This document shows, in pieces, positions 6,647 through 14,552 of a stretch of 31,236 nt of DNA. Where the stretch lies: NCBI GenBank assembly GCA_031553675.1, contig JAVBLF010000091.1, forward strand, positions 1 to 31,236, read 5' to 3'. Each line of letters opens with the position of its first letter. Positions within the stretch are counted from its first letter, which is position 1. The translations under genes were made by a program, and so were the position numbers. This DNA comes from JAVBLF01 sp031553675. GTDB taxonomy: Bacteria > Bacillota > Clostridia > Christensenellales > CALWSW01. The notes below the pieces were generated by a model, which ran no database searches, was not told where the DNA came from, and saw nothing but the letters and a program-made list of their open reading frames with translations.

Positions 6647-7741
6647 ATGGCCGTTGAAAAACTCAAGGCGCTGGAAGCGGCGCTGGCGCAAATCGAAAAG
6701 AGCTACGGCAAGGGCGCGATTATGAAGCTGGGCGAGGCGGCATCGCGTCAAGGCATGCCGGTGATCCCGACGGGCTGCTTGGCGCTCGACTACGCGCTGG
6801 GCGTCGGCGGCGTGCCGCGCGGACGCGTCGTCGAGATCTACGGGCCGGAGTCGTCGGGCAAGACGACGGTCGCGCTGCACATCGTCGCCCAGGCGCAAAA
6901 GCAGGGCGGCATCGCAGCCTTCATCGACGCCGAACACGCGCTCGATCCGTCCTACGCGGCGGCGTTGGGCGTCGACGTCGACGAACTCTACATTTCGCAG
7001 CCCGACACCGGCGAGCAGGCGCTCGAGATCGCCGAAGCGCTCGTCCGCAGCTGCGCGATCTCGGTGGTCGTCATCGACTCGGTTGCCGCGCTCGTCCCCA
7101 AGGCCGAAATCGACGGCGAGATGGGCGATTCCCACGTCGGCCTCCAGGCGCGCCTCATGAGCCAGGCGCTCCGCAAGCTGACCGGCGGCCTCAGTAAGTC
7201 CGAAACGAGCATGATCTTCATCAACCAATTGCGCGAGAAGGTCGGTATCATGTTTGGCAACCCCGAGGTCACGACGGGCGGCAAAGCGCTCAAATTCTAC
7301 GCCACCGTTCGCCTCGACGTCCGCAAGTCCGAGATCATCAAAAACGGCGCCGACATCATCGGCACGCGCGCCAAAGTGAAGGTCGTGAAAAACAAGGTCG
7401 CGCCGCCCTTTAAGGTCGCCGAATTCGACATCCTTTACGGCCAGGGCATCTCGCGCGAGGGCTCGATCCTCGACCTCGCCGTCGATCACAAGTTGATCAA
7501 CAAGACCGGCAGTTGGTATTCCTACGGCGACATGCGCATGGCACAGGGCCGCGACAACGCCCGCACCTTCCTCGTCGACAACCCGGAGCTCTGCGACGAG
7601 GTCGAGGCCAAGGTCCGCGCCATCCTCTTCCCGCCGCCTGAAGCCGGAGCCGCCGAAACCGATGGGCGAAAAACCGCGAAAGCCGATCCGAAAGTGGAAG
7701 AAACCGGTAACTCTGTTCCGGAAGAAGAAGTCGCGCCATAA
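6647..7741 (+). CDS. recA: Recombinase RecA
   Basis: A 364-residue RecA, the ATP-dependent strand-exchange protein of homologous recombination and the co-protease for LexA. Visible motifs: N-terminal GKGAIMKLGE, Walker A GPESSGKTT near residue 66, Walker B VVVIDSVAAL near 140, loop L1 around GDSHVGLQARLMSQALRKL, loop L2 and the family signature ALKFYATVRLDVR near 220. The C-terminal 35 residues are acidic, as is usual. ATG at 6647 has AAGGAG about 11 bases upstream. The gene has its own promoter and a probable SOS box, and a repeat-bearing leader. It is followed by a strong terminator and then rny, the order found in many Clostridia. Confidence 0.98.
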   Translation: MAVEKLKALEAALAQIEKSYGKGAIMKLGEAASRQGMPVIPTGCLALDYALGVGGVPRGRVVEIYGPESSGKTTVALHIVAQAQKQGGIAAFIDAEHALDPSYAAALGVDVDELYISQPDTGEQALEIAEALVRSCAISVVVIDSVAALVPKAEIDGEMGDSHVGLQARLMSQALRKLTGGLSKSETSMIFINQLREKVGIMFGNPEVTTGGKALKFYATVRLDVRKSEIIKNGADIIGTRAKVKVVKNKVAPPFKVAEFDILYGQGISREGSILDLAVDHKLINKTGSWYSYGDMRMAQGRDNARTFLVDNPELCDEVEAKVRAILFPPPEAGAAETDGRKTAKADPKVEETGNSVPEEEVAP

Positions 7742-7751
7742 GTGGCAAAGC

Positions 7752-7797
7752 AAACGTGTGGGTCGCGCAAAAAACGGGCCCGCACGTTTTGTATTTT
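7752..7797 (+). terminator. recA terminator
   Basis: AACGTGTGGGTC pairs with GGCCCGCACGTT (12 bp with two G-U pairs) around a 12-base loop, followed by TTGTATTTT. It ends recA transcription 50 bases after the stop. Confidence 0.85.
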
Positions 7798-7928
7798 CGA
7801 CAGGTTTTCGCCCCATCATCCAAAATATTCGATAGAAAAAAGGGCAAACATTGCGTTGTCCGGATTTTCTGCAAGCGAAATCGCCCAGTGGTAAGCTTTT
7901 TCAGCGTTGGCGAACTGGTCCCATCTGC

Positions 7929-7957
7929 TTGACAAGCTCTCGGAAATCGCATAAAAT
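7929..7957 (+). promoter_or_regulatory. Upstream rny promoter P1
   Basis: TTGACA, 17 bases, TAAAAT; close to consensus. It would give a long leader, about 250 nt, before rny. The stretch 7798-7928 before it holds nothing I can identify. Confidence 0.8.
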
Positions 7958-8061
7958 CATAATGGGAATTATCGGATTTCGAAGATGCTCATATAAAGAT
8001 GGCGTTTACCCTCCGTCGCGCTGCTTTTGCGCACGGGAACCGGATCGCTTGCCGCTTTGGA

Positions 8062-8090
8062 TTAACATAACGTGCATGTGATTTTAATAT
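8062..8090 (+). promoter_or_regulatory. Second rny promoter P2
   Basis: TTAACA, 17 bases, TAATAT. The -10 lies in TTTTAATATAGA (8082-8093), which recurs exactly at 8187-8198 just after the attenuator-like hairpin. Confidence 0.6.
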
Positions 8091-8163
8091 AGATACGCGC
8101 ACTTTTGCATCCGTTCAAGCCTACACTAGTCAGGATGGCGCCATTTTGTATGCGCGATCAAGG

Positions 8164-8193
8164 AGCCGAGTGATTTCCCGCTCGGCTTTTAAT
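8164..8193 (+). terminator. Attenuator-like terminator in the rny leader
   Basis: AGCCGAG and CTCGGCT form a 7-bp stem with a 10-base loop, followed by TTTTAATAT. It lies downstream of both rny promoters and 25 bases before the GTG start, so it either attenuates rny or ends a separate leader RNA of roughly 100-230 nt. No T-box or known riboswitch core is recognised. Confidence 0.6.
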
Positions 8194-8217
8194 ATAGAAA
8201 AAGAGGTGTCTTACAGG

Positions 8218-9774
8218 GTGTTTCAAGTTCTTCCCTACATCATCGGAGCGGTCATCGGCATCGTCATCGGTGCGTTGATCGGCTACCAGTACCGACGCGG
8301 CATCGCCGAAGCCAAACTCGGCAGCGCCGAAGAACGCGTCGAAAAAATGATCAGCGATGCGCAAAAAAACGCCGCCACGCGCGCTGAAGCACTGAAAAAG
8401 GAAATGATCCTCGAAGCCACAGAAGAGATCCTCAAGAGCCGGACCGAGTTCGACAAGGAATGTCGCGACCGGCGCACCGAACTGCAACGATCCGAACGAC
8501 GCATCCAGCAGCGCGAAGAAACGGCCGAAAAGAAAATCGATTCACTTGAAAGCCGCGAGGAAAAAATCGCGACGCGCGAAAAGGAAATCGAACAAACCGA
8601 ACAGGCCGTGAACGAACTGCACGACAAACAACTCCTCGAACTCGAACGGGTTAGCGCCATGACCATGGACGAAGCCCGCCAGATCCTGCTGGCCAACGTC
8701 GAGGAAGAAACCCGCCGCGATGCCGCCATACTCGTGCGCGACATCGAAACCCGCGCCAAAGAAGAGGCCGACAAAAAAGCCCGCAACATCATTTCGCTCG
8801 CCATCCAAAAGTGTGCCGCCGACCACGTCGCAGAAGCGACGGTATCGGTCGTCGCGCTCCCGAACGACGAGATGAAGGGCCGCATCATCGGGCGCGAAGG
8901 GCGCAACATCCGCACCTATGAGACGGCCACCGGCATCGACCTGATCATCGACGACACGCCCGAAGCGGTCATCCTCTCTGGCTTTGACCCCGTTCGCCGC
9001 GAGGTCGCCCGCATCGCGCTGGAAAAACTCATCCTCGACGGCCGCATCCACCCCGCGCGCATCGAGGAAATGGTCGAAAAAGCCCGCAAAGAAGTGGACA
9101 ACCAGATCCGCGAGGCCGGCGAACAGACCGTGTTCTCCGTCGGCATTCACGGCTTGCATCACGAGCTGGTCAAGCTGCTCGGGCGCCTGAAGTATCGCAC
9201 GAGCTACGGCCAGAACGTACTCAAACACTCGATCGAGGTCGCCGAACTCGCCGGAGTCATGGCTGCCGAACTCGGCGCGAACATCACCCTCGCCAAGCGC
9301 GCCGGTCTGCTGCACGACATCGGCAAGGCCATCGACCACGAAACCGAGGGTTCCCACACCGCGATCGGCGCCGAACTGTGCAAAAAATACCGCGAAAATG
9401 CACAGGTCATCCACGCCGTTGCCGCCCACCACGGCGACATCGAGCAGACGACCGTCGAGGCCGTCCTCGTGCAGGCCGCCGACGCGATCTCAGCCGCCCG
9501 GCCCGGCGCCCGCCGCGAGACGATCGAGAGCTACATCAAGCGCCTCGAAAAGCTCGAGGAGATCGCCAACACCCACCGCGGCGTCGCCAGCAGCTACGCC
9601 ATCCAAGCCGGCCGCGAGATCCGCATCATCGTCAAACCCGACGAGGTCGCCGACAACGAAACCGCCCTCGTCGCCAAAGAGATCTGCCGCGAGATCGAAG
9701 ATCAACTCGATTACCCCGGCCAGATTAAGGTGAACGTCATCCGCGAGACCCGCGCGACGGACTTCGCCAAGTAA
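8218..9774 (+). CDS. rny: Ribonuclease Y
   Basis: A 518-residue RNase Y, the membrane-anchored endoribonuclease that starts mRNA decay in Gram-positives. Order of parts: one N-terminal membrane helix (residues 5-22, YIIGAVIGIVIGALIGY), a long Glu/Lys/Arg-rich coiled coil (25-205), a KH domain with GRIIGREGRNI near 222-232, and an HD domain with H...GLLHDIGKAIDHE, the metal-binding catalytic core, near 360-375. The GTG at 8218 with AGAGGTG nine bases upstream gives the standard length and puts the membrane helix at the N-terminus; the frame open from 8146 would add a basic stretch and is rejected. Expression may be controlled by the leader hairpin at 8164. Confidence 0.97.
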   Translation: MFQVLPYIIGAVIGIVIGALIGYQYRRGIAEAKLGSAEERVEKMISDAQKNAATRAEALKKEMILEATEEILKSRTEFDKECRDRRTELQRSERRIQQREETAEKKIDSLESREEKIATREKEIEQTEQAVNELHDKQLLELERVSAMTMDEARQILLANVEEETRRDAAILVRDIETRAKEEADKKARNIISLAIQKCAADHVAEATVSVVALPNDEMKGRIIGREGRNIRTYETATGIDLIIDDTPEAVILSGFDPVRREVARIALEKLILDGRIHPARIEEMVEKARKEVDNQIREAGEQTVFSVGIHGLHHELVKLLGRLKYRTSYGQNVLKHSIEVAELAGVMAAELGANITLAKRAGLLHDIGKAIDHETEGSHTAIGAELCKKYRENAQVIHAVAAHHGDIEQTTVEAVLVQAADAISAARPGARRETIESYIKRLEKLEEIANTHRGVASSYAIQAGREIRIIVKPDEVADNETALVAKEICREIEDQLDYPGQIKVNVIRETRATDFAK

Positions 9775-9845
9775 AAAAACCGACGCAAAGAGGCGAAACG
9801 CCCGCTAGTCGGCCGTGTTTCCGCCCCGTAAATCCGGAATTCCCC

Positions 9846-9876
9846 AAAGAGCGATCGAAAGATCGCTCTTTTGTGT
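9846..9876 (+). terminator. rny terminator
   Basis: AGAGCGATC, loop GAAA, GATCGCTCT, then TTTGTGTT: a strong rho-independent terminator 70 bases after the rny stop. Confidence 0.93.
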
Positions 9877-9917
9877 TGCATCATCCGAATTTTTGACAAA
9901 AAGAAATGAAAACCGTC

Positions 9918-9946
9918 TTGACAAGCATTTCGGCCGATGCTATTAT
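9918..9946 (+). promoter_or_regulatory. isc operon promoter
   Basis: TTGACA, 17 bases, TATTAT. Between it and the ribosome site lies an AT-rich stretch with weak dyad symmetry (GTTTT near 9972 and AAAAC near 9990) where IscR might bind, but it does not match a known IscR box well enough to call. Confidence 0.85.
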
Positions 9947-10024
9947 CGAGTTGAATTCAGAGTGTTTTACTCGGAATTAACTACGGAAAACTTTTGACCG
10001 GGCGCAAACGGAGGCGATACGGCC

Positions 10025-10462
10025 ATGAAACTATCGACGCGCGGCAAATATGGCCTGCTGGCGATGTACGACCTCGCGGTCAACGACCAAAAACCGGTCG
10101 CCATCAAAGCCATCGCACAGCGGCAGGGCATCTCGGACGCCTACCTCGAACAGCTCATCGCGTCGCTGAAAAAAGCGCGGCTCGTCTCATCGACCCGCGG
10201 CGCACAGGGCGGCTACCAGCTCACCCGCCCGCCCCATACGATCAGCATTGGCGAAATCCTGCTGGCCCTCGAAGGGAGCGTGTCCGTCACGGACTGCGTC
10301 TCCAGCCCCGACTGTGGCCAGGGCTGCGATTGCCCGTCGAGACCGGTATTTCATAAAATTCAAGAGGGAATCGATCACATCTTGGCGGATCTCACATTGG
10401 CGGACATGCTCGACTGCAAAACCGATTCCCCCGAACACGCAAGTGTGGAGGCGACGATATGA
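10025..10462 (+). CDS. iscR: Rrf2-family iron-sulfur regulator IscR
   Basis: A 145-residue Rrf2 regulator. The N-terminal winged helix is typical (MKLSTRGKYGLLAMYDLA at the start, RGAQGGYQLTRP for the wing). The cluster-binding segment CVSSPDCGQGCDCPSRPVF near 91-109 holds five Cys, matching the three-Cys pattern that ligates [2Fe-2S] in IscR. Loaded IscR represses the isc operon; apo-IscR relieves it. ATG at 10025 has GGAGGCG upstream. Its TGA overlaps the ATG of iscS (ATGA), so the two are coupled. Direct promoter with strong hexamers upstream supports autoregulation of the operon. Confidence 0.93.
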   Translation: MKLSTRGKYGLLAMYDLAVNDQKPVAIKAIAQRQGISDAYLEQLIASLKKARLVSSTRGAQGGYQLTRPPHTISIGEILLALEGSVSVTDCVSSPDCGQGCDCPSRPVFHKIQEGIDHILADLTLADMLDCKTDSPEHASVEATI

Positions 10463-11688
10463 AACGCATTTACCTCGACCACGCCGCGACGACGGCCGTC
10501 CATCCCCATGTGCTCGCCGCTATGATGCCCCATTTCGCCTCGGTCTACGGCAACCCGAGCAGCCTCTACACCGAGGGACGCGAAGCGAAAAAAGCCGTCG
10601 AGCACGCGCGCGAACAGGTGCAAAAAGCGCTGAACGCCGCCCGCGCCGATGAAATCATCTTCACCGGCGGCGGCTCCGAGGCTGACAACACGGCGATCTT
10701 CGGCGTGGCGCGCAGCTTGCAGGGCAAGGGGAAAAAGCACCTGATCACGACGACCTTTGAGCACCACGCCGTCCTCCACCCCTGCGAGATGCTCGAACAG
10801 GAAGGCTTCGAAGTCACCTACCTGCCGGTCGACGAATATGGCCTCGTGACGCCCGAACAGGTCGAAGCGGCCATCCGGCCCGAAACGGCGCTGATCACGA
10901 TCATGTTCGCCAACAACGAGATCGGCTCCATTCAGCCCATCGCGGAGATTGGCGCGGTCGCGAGACGAAAGGGCGTGATCTTCCACACCGACGCCGTTCA
11001 GGCCGTCGGCGCGCTCGACATCGACGTCCAAGCCATGAACATCGACCTGCTCTCCCTGTCGGCGCACAAGCTCTATGGACCCAAGGGCGTCGGCGCGCTC
11101 TACGTCCGAAAGGGCTTGCGCGTACCGCCGCTGATCTACGGCGGGGCACAAGAACGCAAACGCCGCGCCGGCACCGAAAACGTCCCGGGCATCGTCGGCC
11201 TCGGCGCCGCGATCGAACGGGCCACAGCCCACCGACCTGTCGAAAGCGCGCGCCAAATTGCCCTTCGGGACAAGCTCATTCATGGTCTGCTCGAACGGAT
11301 CCCCGAATGCCGCCTGAACGGCCACCCGACGAAGCGCCTGCCCAACAACTGCAACGTCAGCATCAAGTACGTCGAGGGCGAAGCGCTCTTGCTGCGGCTC
11401 GACTTCGCGGGCGTCGCGGCGTCGAGCGGCTCGGCCTGCACGAGCGGCTCGCTCGACCCGTCCCACGTCCTGCTCGCCATCGGCCTCCCCCACGAGATCG
11501 CGCACGGCTCCCTCCGCCTGACCCTCGGCGAAGAGAATACCGAGGCCGACGTCGATACCGTGCTGGAGGGGCTGCCGAAGATCGTCGAAACACTCCGCGC
11601 CATGAGCCCCCTCTTCGACGTTCGCGACGACATCGTCTCTTACGAGGGCGACGCGGATCACGGGGATTTGGACGAGGATGCTTCTTAA
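10459..11688 (+). CDS. iscS: Cysteine desulfurase IscS/NifS
   Basis: A 409-residue PLP enzyme that takes sulfur from L-cysteine for Fe-S assembly. Signatures: YLDHAATT at the start, FTGGGSEADN near 68-77, EHHAVLHP near 101-108, the PLP Lys204 in SAHKLYGPKG, and the catalytic Cys327 in the ASSGSACTSG loop, the group I (IscS/NifS) arrangement. The C-terminus carries an acidic extension (DADHGDLDEDAS). Coupled to iscR by an ATGA overlap. Downstream, where iscU should follow closely, a 240-bp repeat block intervenes. Confidence 0.96.
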   Translation: MKRIYLDHAATTAVHPHVLAAMMPHFASVYGNPSSLYTEGREAKKAVEHAREQVQKALNAARADEIIFTGGGSEADNTAIFGVARSLQGKGKKHLITTTFEHHAVLHPCEMLEQEGFEVTYLPVDEYGLVTPEQVEAAIRPETALITIMFANNEIGSIQPIAEIGAVARRKGVIFHTDAVQAVGALDIDVQAMNIDLLSLSAHKLYGPKGVGALYVRKGLRVPPLIYGGAQERKRRAGTENVPGIVGLGAAIERATAHRPVESARQIALRDKLIHGLLERIPECRLNGHPTKRLPNNCNVSIKYVEGEALLLRLDFAGVAASSGSACTSGSLDPSHVLLAIGLPHEIAHGSLRLTLGEENTEADVDTVLEGLPKIVETLRAMSPLFDVRDDIVSYEGDADHGDLDEDAS

Positions 11689-11697
11689 AGGGGGACG

Positions 11698-11926
11698 TTA
11701 GGGGCTTCCAGCCCCTAAAACCCTGGCCTATGTGTCGAGCCTCGCGCTAAGCGCTCAGCCCCGGTGAGTTGAACAAGAATGTTCAACTCCCGTTGAAGCT
11801 GTTCGCTTCAACCCCCAAACCCCCGACCAAAGGGTCGAACCTCGCGCGAAGCGCTCAGCCCCGGTGAGTTGAACAAAAATGTTCAACTCCCGTTGAAGCT
11901 GTTCGCTTCAACCCCTTAAGAATCCC
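11698..11926 (+). repeat. Modular hairpin repeat, copy 2, with tandem 100-bp duplication
   Basis: Head hairpin TTAGGGGCT / AGCCCCTAA (11698-11718), then the loop module twice, starting at 11734 (GTCGAGC) and 11834 (GTCGAAC), exactly 100 bp apart and nearly identical. Each module holds two hairpins: arms GAGTTGAACA and TGTTCAACTC (one base from perfect symmetry in the first copy's loop), and GTTGAAGC / GCTTCAAC. Between modules is the linker CCCCCAAACCCCCGACCAAA shared with the ygiQ copy; the block ends in CCCTTAAGAATCCC. It separates iscS from iscU by 336 bases in total and contains no gene. Confidence 0.85.
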
Positions 11927-12024
11927 ATTCGAAAAATACTTTTGCAGGGTTCCACGGATGTGGGAACAGCTGAGGGATAGCAAAGATTGCGAATGCGAAG
12001 ATTACGAGCTGGGAGGCTTGCGAT

Positions 12025-12441
12025 ATGTACAGCGAAAAAGTGATGGATCATTTCTCCAACCCGCGCAACGTCGGTGAGCTTGCAGACGCCAACGGCATCG
12101 GTCAGGTCGGCAACGCCAAATGCGGCGACATCATGCGCATCTACCTCAAGGTGATCGACAATGTCATCGAGGATGTGCGCTTCAAGACCTTTGGCTGTGG
12201 CGCCGCGATCGCGAGTTCCTCGATGGCGACCGAACTGATCAAAGGGAAGACGCTCGACGAAGCGCTTCAGCTCACCAACCGTGCCGTCATGGAGGCGCTC
12301 GAAGGGCTGCCGCCCGTCAAGGTGCACTGCTCTGTCCTCGCCGAGGAGGCCATCAAAGCCGCCATCGAAGACTACCGCCGCCGCCTCGACGCGGGCAGCA
12401 CGGAAGAAGAGCTCAACGCCGAGAGCGTCGGCCTGGGCTGA
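12025..12441 (+). CDS. iscU: Fe-S cluster scaffold IscU
   Basis: A 138-residue IscU-type scaffold (the NifU N-terminal domain alone). The three cluster-ligand Cys are present: Cys33 in NAKCGDIMRI with the conserved Asp35, Cys58 in KTFGCGAAIASSS, and Cys102 in KVHCSVLAEEAI. Starts with MYSEKVMDHFSNPRN, the family hallmark. ATG at 12025 has GGGAGGC upstream. It receives sulfur from IscS and belongs to the iscR-iscS-iscU operon, although the repeat block lies between. A terminator follows 25 bases after the stop. The YxHCS sequence LPPVKV in the usual chaperone-recognition place is not the HscA-type LPPVK-only test of function; no hscA is present in the window. Confidence 0.95.
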   Translation: MYSEKVMDHFSNPRNVGELADANGIGQVGNAKCGDIMRIYLKVIDNVIEDVRFKTFGCGAAIASSSMATELIKGKTLDEALQLTNRAVMEALEGLPPVKVHCSVLAEEAIKAAIEDYRRRLDAGSTEEELNAESVGLG

Positions 12442-12466
12442 GGCAAGGACCCGAACACGTTTTGTC

Positions 12467-12494
12467 AAAAGAGCGGCTGCAAAGCTGCTTTTTT
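12467..12494 (+). terminator. isc operon terminator
   Basis: AGCGGC, loop TGCAAA, GCTGCT (one G-U pair), followed by five more T; preceded by AAAAG that can extend the stem. Confidence 0.8.
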
Positions 12495-12537
12495 GATGCA
12501 GTAAGACTGTCAATCGTTGCCAATTCTCGCAGTTGGA

Positions 12538-12567
12538 TTGACATATTCTGTAATGTTATGCTATATT
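12538..12567 (+). promoter_or_regulatory. Promoter of the C39-like protein gene
   Basis: TTGACA, 18 bases, TATATT, about 80 bases before the ATG at 12650. Confidence 0.75.
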
Positions 12568-12649
12568 GTAGAAGTCCAAGTGAACCGATCTGCCGAACAC
12601 AGGGCTTACCGGTGTGGGATTGATGTGAGCAAACGGAGGAGATGGTGAC

Positions 12650-13702
12650 ATGACGATGAACAAATGGATCCGGGCATCGCTGGCCTTGGGACTTTGTACC
12701 GCTTTGAGCCTCGGTGCGGTCGTGGGCAACGCTGCGCCCGATTCGCGCGCGGGCAGAGGGGTAAAGGTTGACAACGCGGCGACCCAAACCGCCAAACCGG
12801 GCACAGCCACCGCCAAGGCGACGCCTACCCCAACCGCCAAGGCGACGCCGACCGCGAAGCCAAGTGCGAAGCCGACCGACGCGCCGAAACTCGACGAGCT
12901 GGAAGAGATGGAGATGGTGCCGGAGACGACGCCCACCTCGAACGCGCAACCCACTGCGACGGCAAAATCGTCCGCAGCGTCGGGAACGGGAACCGGTACG
13001 GGCAGCGTCAAAAAGACGTCCGCAAAGACCGGCCCTTACTCCAATGAAATGAAACTGCCCTATGCCAAAGGGCTGACGCTGGGAGGCGCGGCGAAGGTCG
13101 AGCGCAAAAACGACGTCGCGAAGTCGACTTTTTACAAAGTGCCCGACATCTTCAATTCCAAGAGCAGCAAAAACTTTACGCTCCTTCCGAAGTTCAAGAC
13201 CTACCAGCAGACGACGGAATGGTCGTCCGGTCCGGCCGCGGCCCTGACCGTGCTGAACTACCTCGGCAAGCTGGGCGACAAAAATGAGATGGATCTCGCC
13301 AAACTGACCGGAGAAGAAGAATCGCTGACATCGCTCGCGGGTATGGTCAAGCTCTTCAAGGGCATCGGCGGCTTGAAAGTCGCGTCGACCCTGGATTCGA
13401 AAGACGTCGGCACGATCGGCCTCGACGTCATCCAGGCCTACCTAAAAAAGGGCGTGCCGGTACTCGTGGAGTGGATGGACTGGGACGGGCATTGGATGGC
13501 CGTCATCGGCTACCACACCATGGGTACGGCGAGCCGCTCGGATGACATTTTGATCGTCATGGATCCCTACGACACGACCGACCACTGCCAGGACGGCTAC
13601 GGCATCGTGTCGGCCGAGCGCTTCCTCTTCATGTGGAAGGACGTCGGGAACTTCGCGAGCGACAACAACAAAGCCTTTGTCGCCGCCTGGGCGGACAAGT
13701 AA
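12650..13702 (+). CDS. Secreted C39-like papain-fold protein with Ser in place of catalytic Cys
   Basis: A 350-residue exported protein. Residues 1-29 are a Sec signal peptide ending near GNAA. Residues 44-125 are a low-complexity Thr/Ala/Pro/Lys linker with repeated KATPT and AKPS units, likely a cell-wall spanning stalk. The C-terminal half is a C39-like (bacteriocin-processing/papain fold) domain: QQTTEWSSGPAAALTVLNYL near 186-205, GHWMAVIGYH near 280-289 and IVMDPYD near 302-308. Relatives have Cys-Gly-Pro-Ala where this has Ser193-Gly-Pro-Ala (codon TCC), while oxyanion Gln, His281 and Asp305 remain. So it is probably not a thiol protease; it may bind peptides or peptidoglycan. GGAGGAG precedes the ATG. 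Own promoter and terminator make it monocistronic. Confidence 0.85.
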   Translation: MTMNKWIRASLALGLCTALSLGAVVGNAAPDSRAGRGVKVDNAATQTAKPGTATAKATPTPTAKATPTAKPSAKPTDAPKLDELEEMEMVPETTPTSNAQPTATAKSSAASGTGTGTGSVKKTSAKTGPYSNEMKLPYAKGLTLGGAAKVERKNDVAKSTFYKVPDIFNSKSSKNFTLLPKFKTYQQTTEWSSGPAAALTVLNYLGKLGDKNEMDLAKLTGEEESLTSLAGMVKLFKGIGGLKVASTLDSKDVGTIGLDVIQAYLKKGVPVLVEWMDWDGHWMAVIGYHTMGTASRSDDILIVMDPYDTTDHCQDGYGIVSAERFLFMWKDVGNFASDNNKAFVAAWADK

Positions 13703-13715
13703 AGAACCGGACTGC

Positions 13716-13747
13716 AAAAGGCGCATGTGTGATCCTGCGCCTTTTTT
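13716..13747 (+). terminator. Terminator after the C39-like gene
   Basis: AAAAGGCGCA, 10-base loop, TGCGCCTTTTTT: a strong rho-independent terminator. Confidence 0.93.
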
Positions 13748-13754
13748 GCGCCGT

Positions 13755-13783
13755 TTGACAAGCTTTCTATCGCGATCTATGAT
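13755..13783 (+). promoter_or_regulatory. larB promoter
   Basis: TTGACA, 17 bases, TATGAT, immediately after the preceding terminator and 25 bases before the larB start. Confidence 0.8.
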
Positions 13784-13808
13784 CGGGGGAAAAGAAGGGG
13801 GATACCGC

Positions 13809-14552
13809 ATGAAGCAAGTGGAACTGACAGCGCTGTTCGCGCGCGTGCAGGCAGGGGAGCTCGCGCCGGAAGAAGCGGCGCGCATCGCGCAGGGATTCGA
13901 GGATTTGGGCTTTGCGAAGGTCGATCACGACCGCAGGCAACGAACGGGTTTTCCGGAAGTGATCTACGGTGCGGGCAAGACGCCCGGGCAAATCGTCGCG
14001 ATCGCGAAAAACCTGCGCGATCGGGGAGCCGTCAACATCCTTTGCACCCGCGTGAGCCCGCAGGCGGCCGCCCGCCTTTCGGACGAACTCGGCGCAGAGC
14101 TCCACGAACTGGCGCGGGCCGCTGTCGTCGCGCCCACGCCGATCGAAGGGAAGGGGAGGGTGCTCGTGCTCTGCGCCGGAACGAGCGACCTGCCCGTCGC
14201 GGATGAAGCTGCCCTGACCGCCGCGCTCATGGGGGCTGCCGTCGAGCGCGTGAGCGACGCGGGCGTCGCGGGCATCCACCGCCTGATCGCGCACGAAAAC
14301 AGCCTACACGAAGCCAATGTCATCGTCTGCGTCGCGGGCATGGAGGGCGCGCTCCCCAGCGTCGTCGCCGGTCTGACCGACCGCCCCATCATCGCCGTCC
14401 CGACGAGCGTCGGCTACGGCACCTCCTTCGGCGGCGTTGCGGCCCTCCTCGCCATGCTCAACAGCTGCGGTTCGGGCGTCAGCGTCGTCAACATCGACAA
14501 CGGCTTCGGCGCTGGCTACCAGGCGGCGTTGATCAATCGATTGGCTTTGTAG
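13809..14552 (+). CDS. larB: Nickel-pincer cofactor biosynthesis protein LarB
   Basis: A 247-residue LarB. In Lactobacillus LarB carboxylates and hydrolyses nicotinic acid adenine dinucleotide to start synthesis of the nickel-pincer nucleotide of lactate racemase and related racemases. The N-terminal helical part ends in the family stretch FPEVIYGAGKTPGQI (48-62); the C-terminal part is PurE-like, with LCAGTSDLPVADEA (121-134), GVAGIHRL, VAGMEGALPSVVAGL and PTSVGYGTSFGG. Cys220 in LNSCGSGV matches the conserved Cys thought to attack the substrate. ATG at 13809 has AAGGGGG upstream. No larC, larE or racemase lies in the window, so it stands alone here. The stop codon TAG is part of the next repeat. 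Confidence 0.93.
   Translation: MKQVELTALFARVQAGELAPEEAARIAQGFEDLGFAKVDHDRRQRTGFPEVIYGAGKTPGQIVAIAKNLRDRGAVNILCTRVSPQAAARLSDELGAELHELARAAVVAPTPIEGKGRVLVLCAGTSDLPVADEAALTAALMGAAVERVSDAGVAGIHRLIAHENSLHEANVIVCVAGMEGALPSVVAGLTDRPIIAVPTSVGYGTSFGGVAALLAMLNSCGSGVSVVNIDNGFGAGYQAALINRLAL

Noticed and set aside
7851..8081. 76-residue plus-strand frame between recA and rny
   Set aside because: No ribosome site; it contains promoter P1 and has no protein-like features.
7964..8190. T-box or known riboswitch in the rny leader
   Set aside because: No T-box core sequence or other familiar aptamer could be found; kept only as an attenuator-like leader.
9947..10015. IscR operator in the isc leader
   Set aside because: Only a weak imperfect dyad is visible; no convincing match to known IscR boxes.
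11734..11913. Two-unit repeat as a CRISPR remnant
   Set aside because: The 100-bp units are nearly identical over their whole length with internal hairpins, so there is no repeat-spacer pattern.
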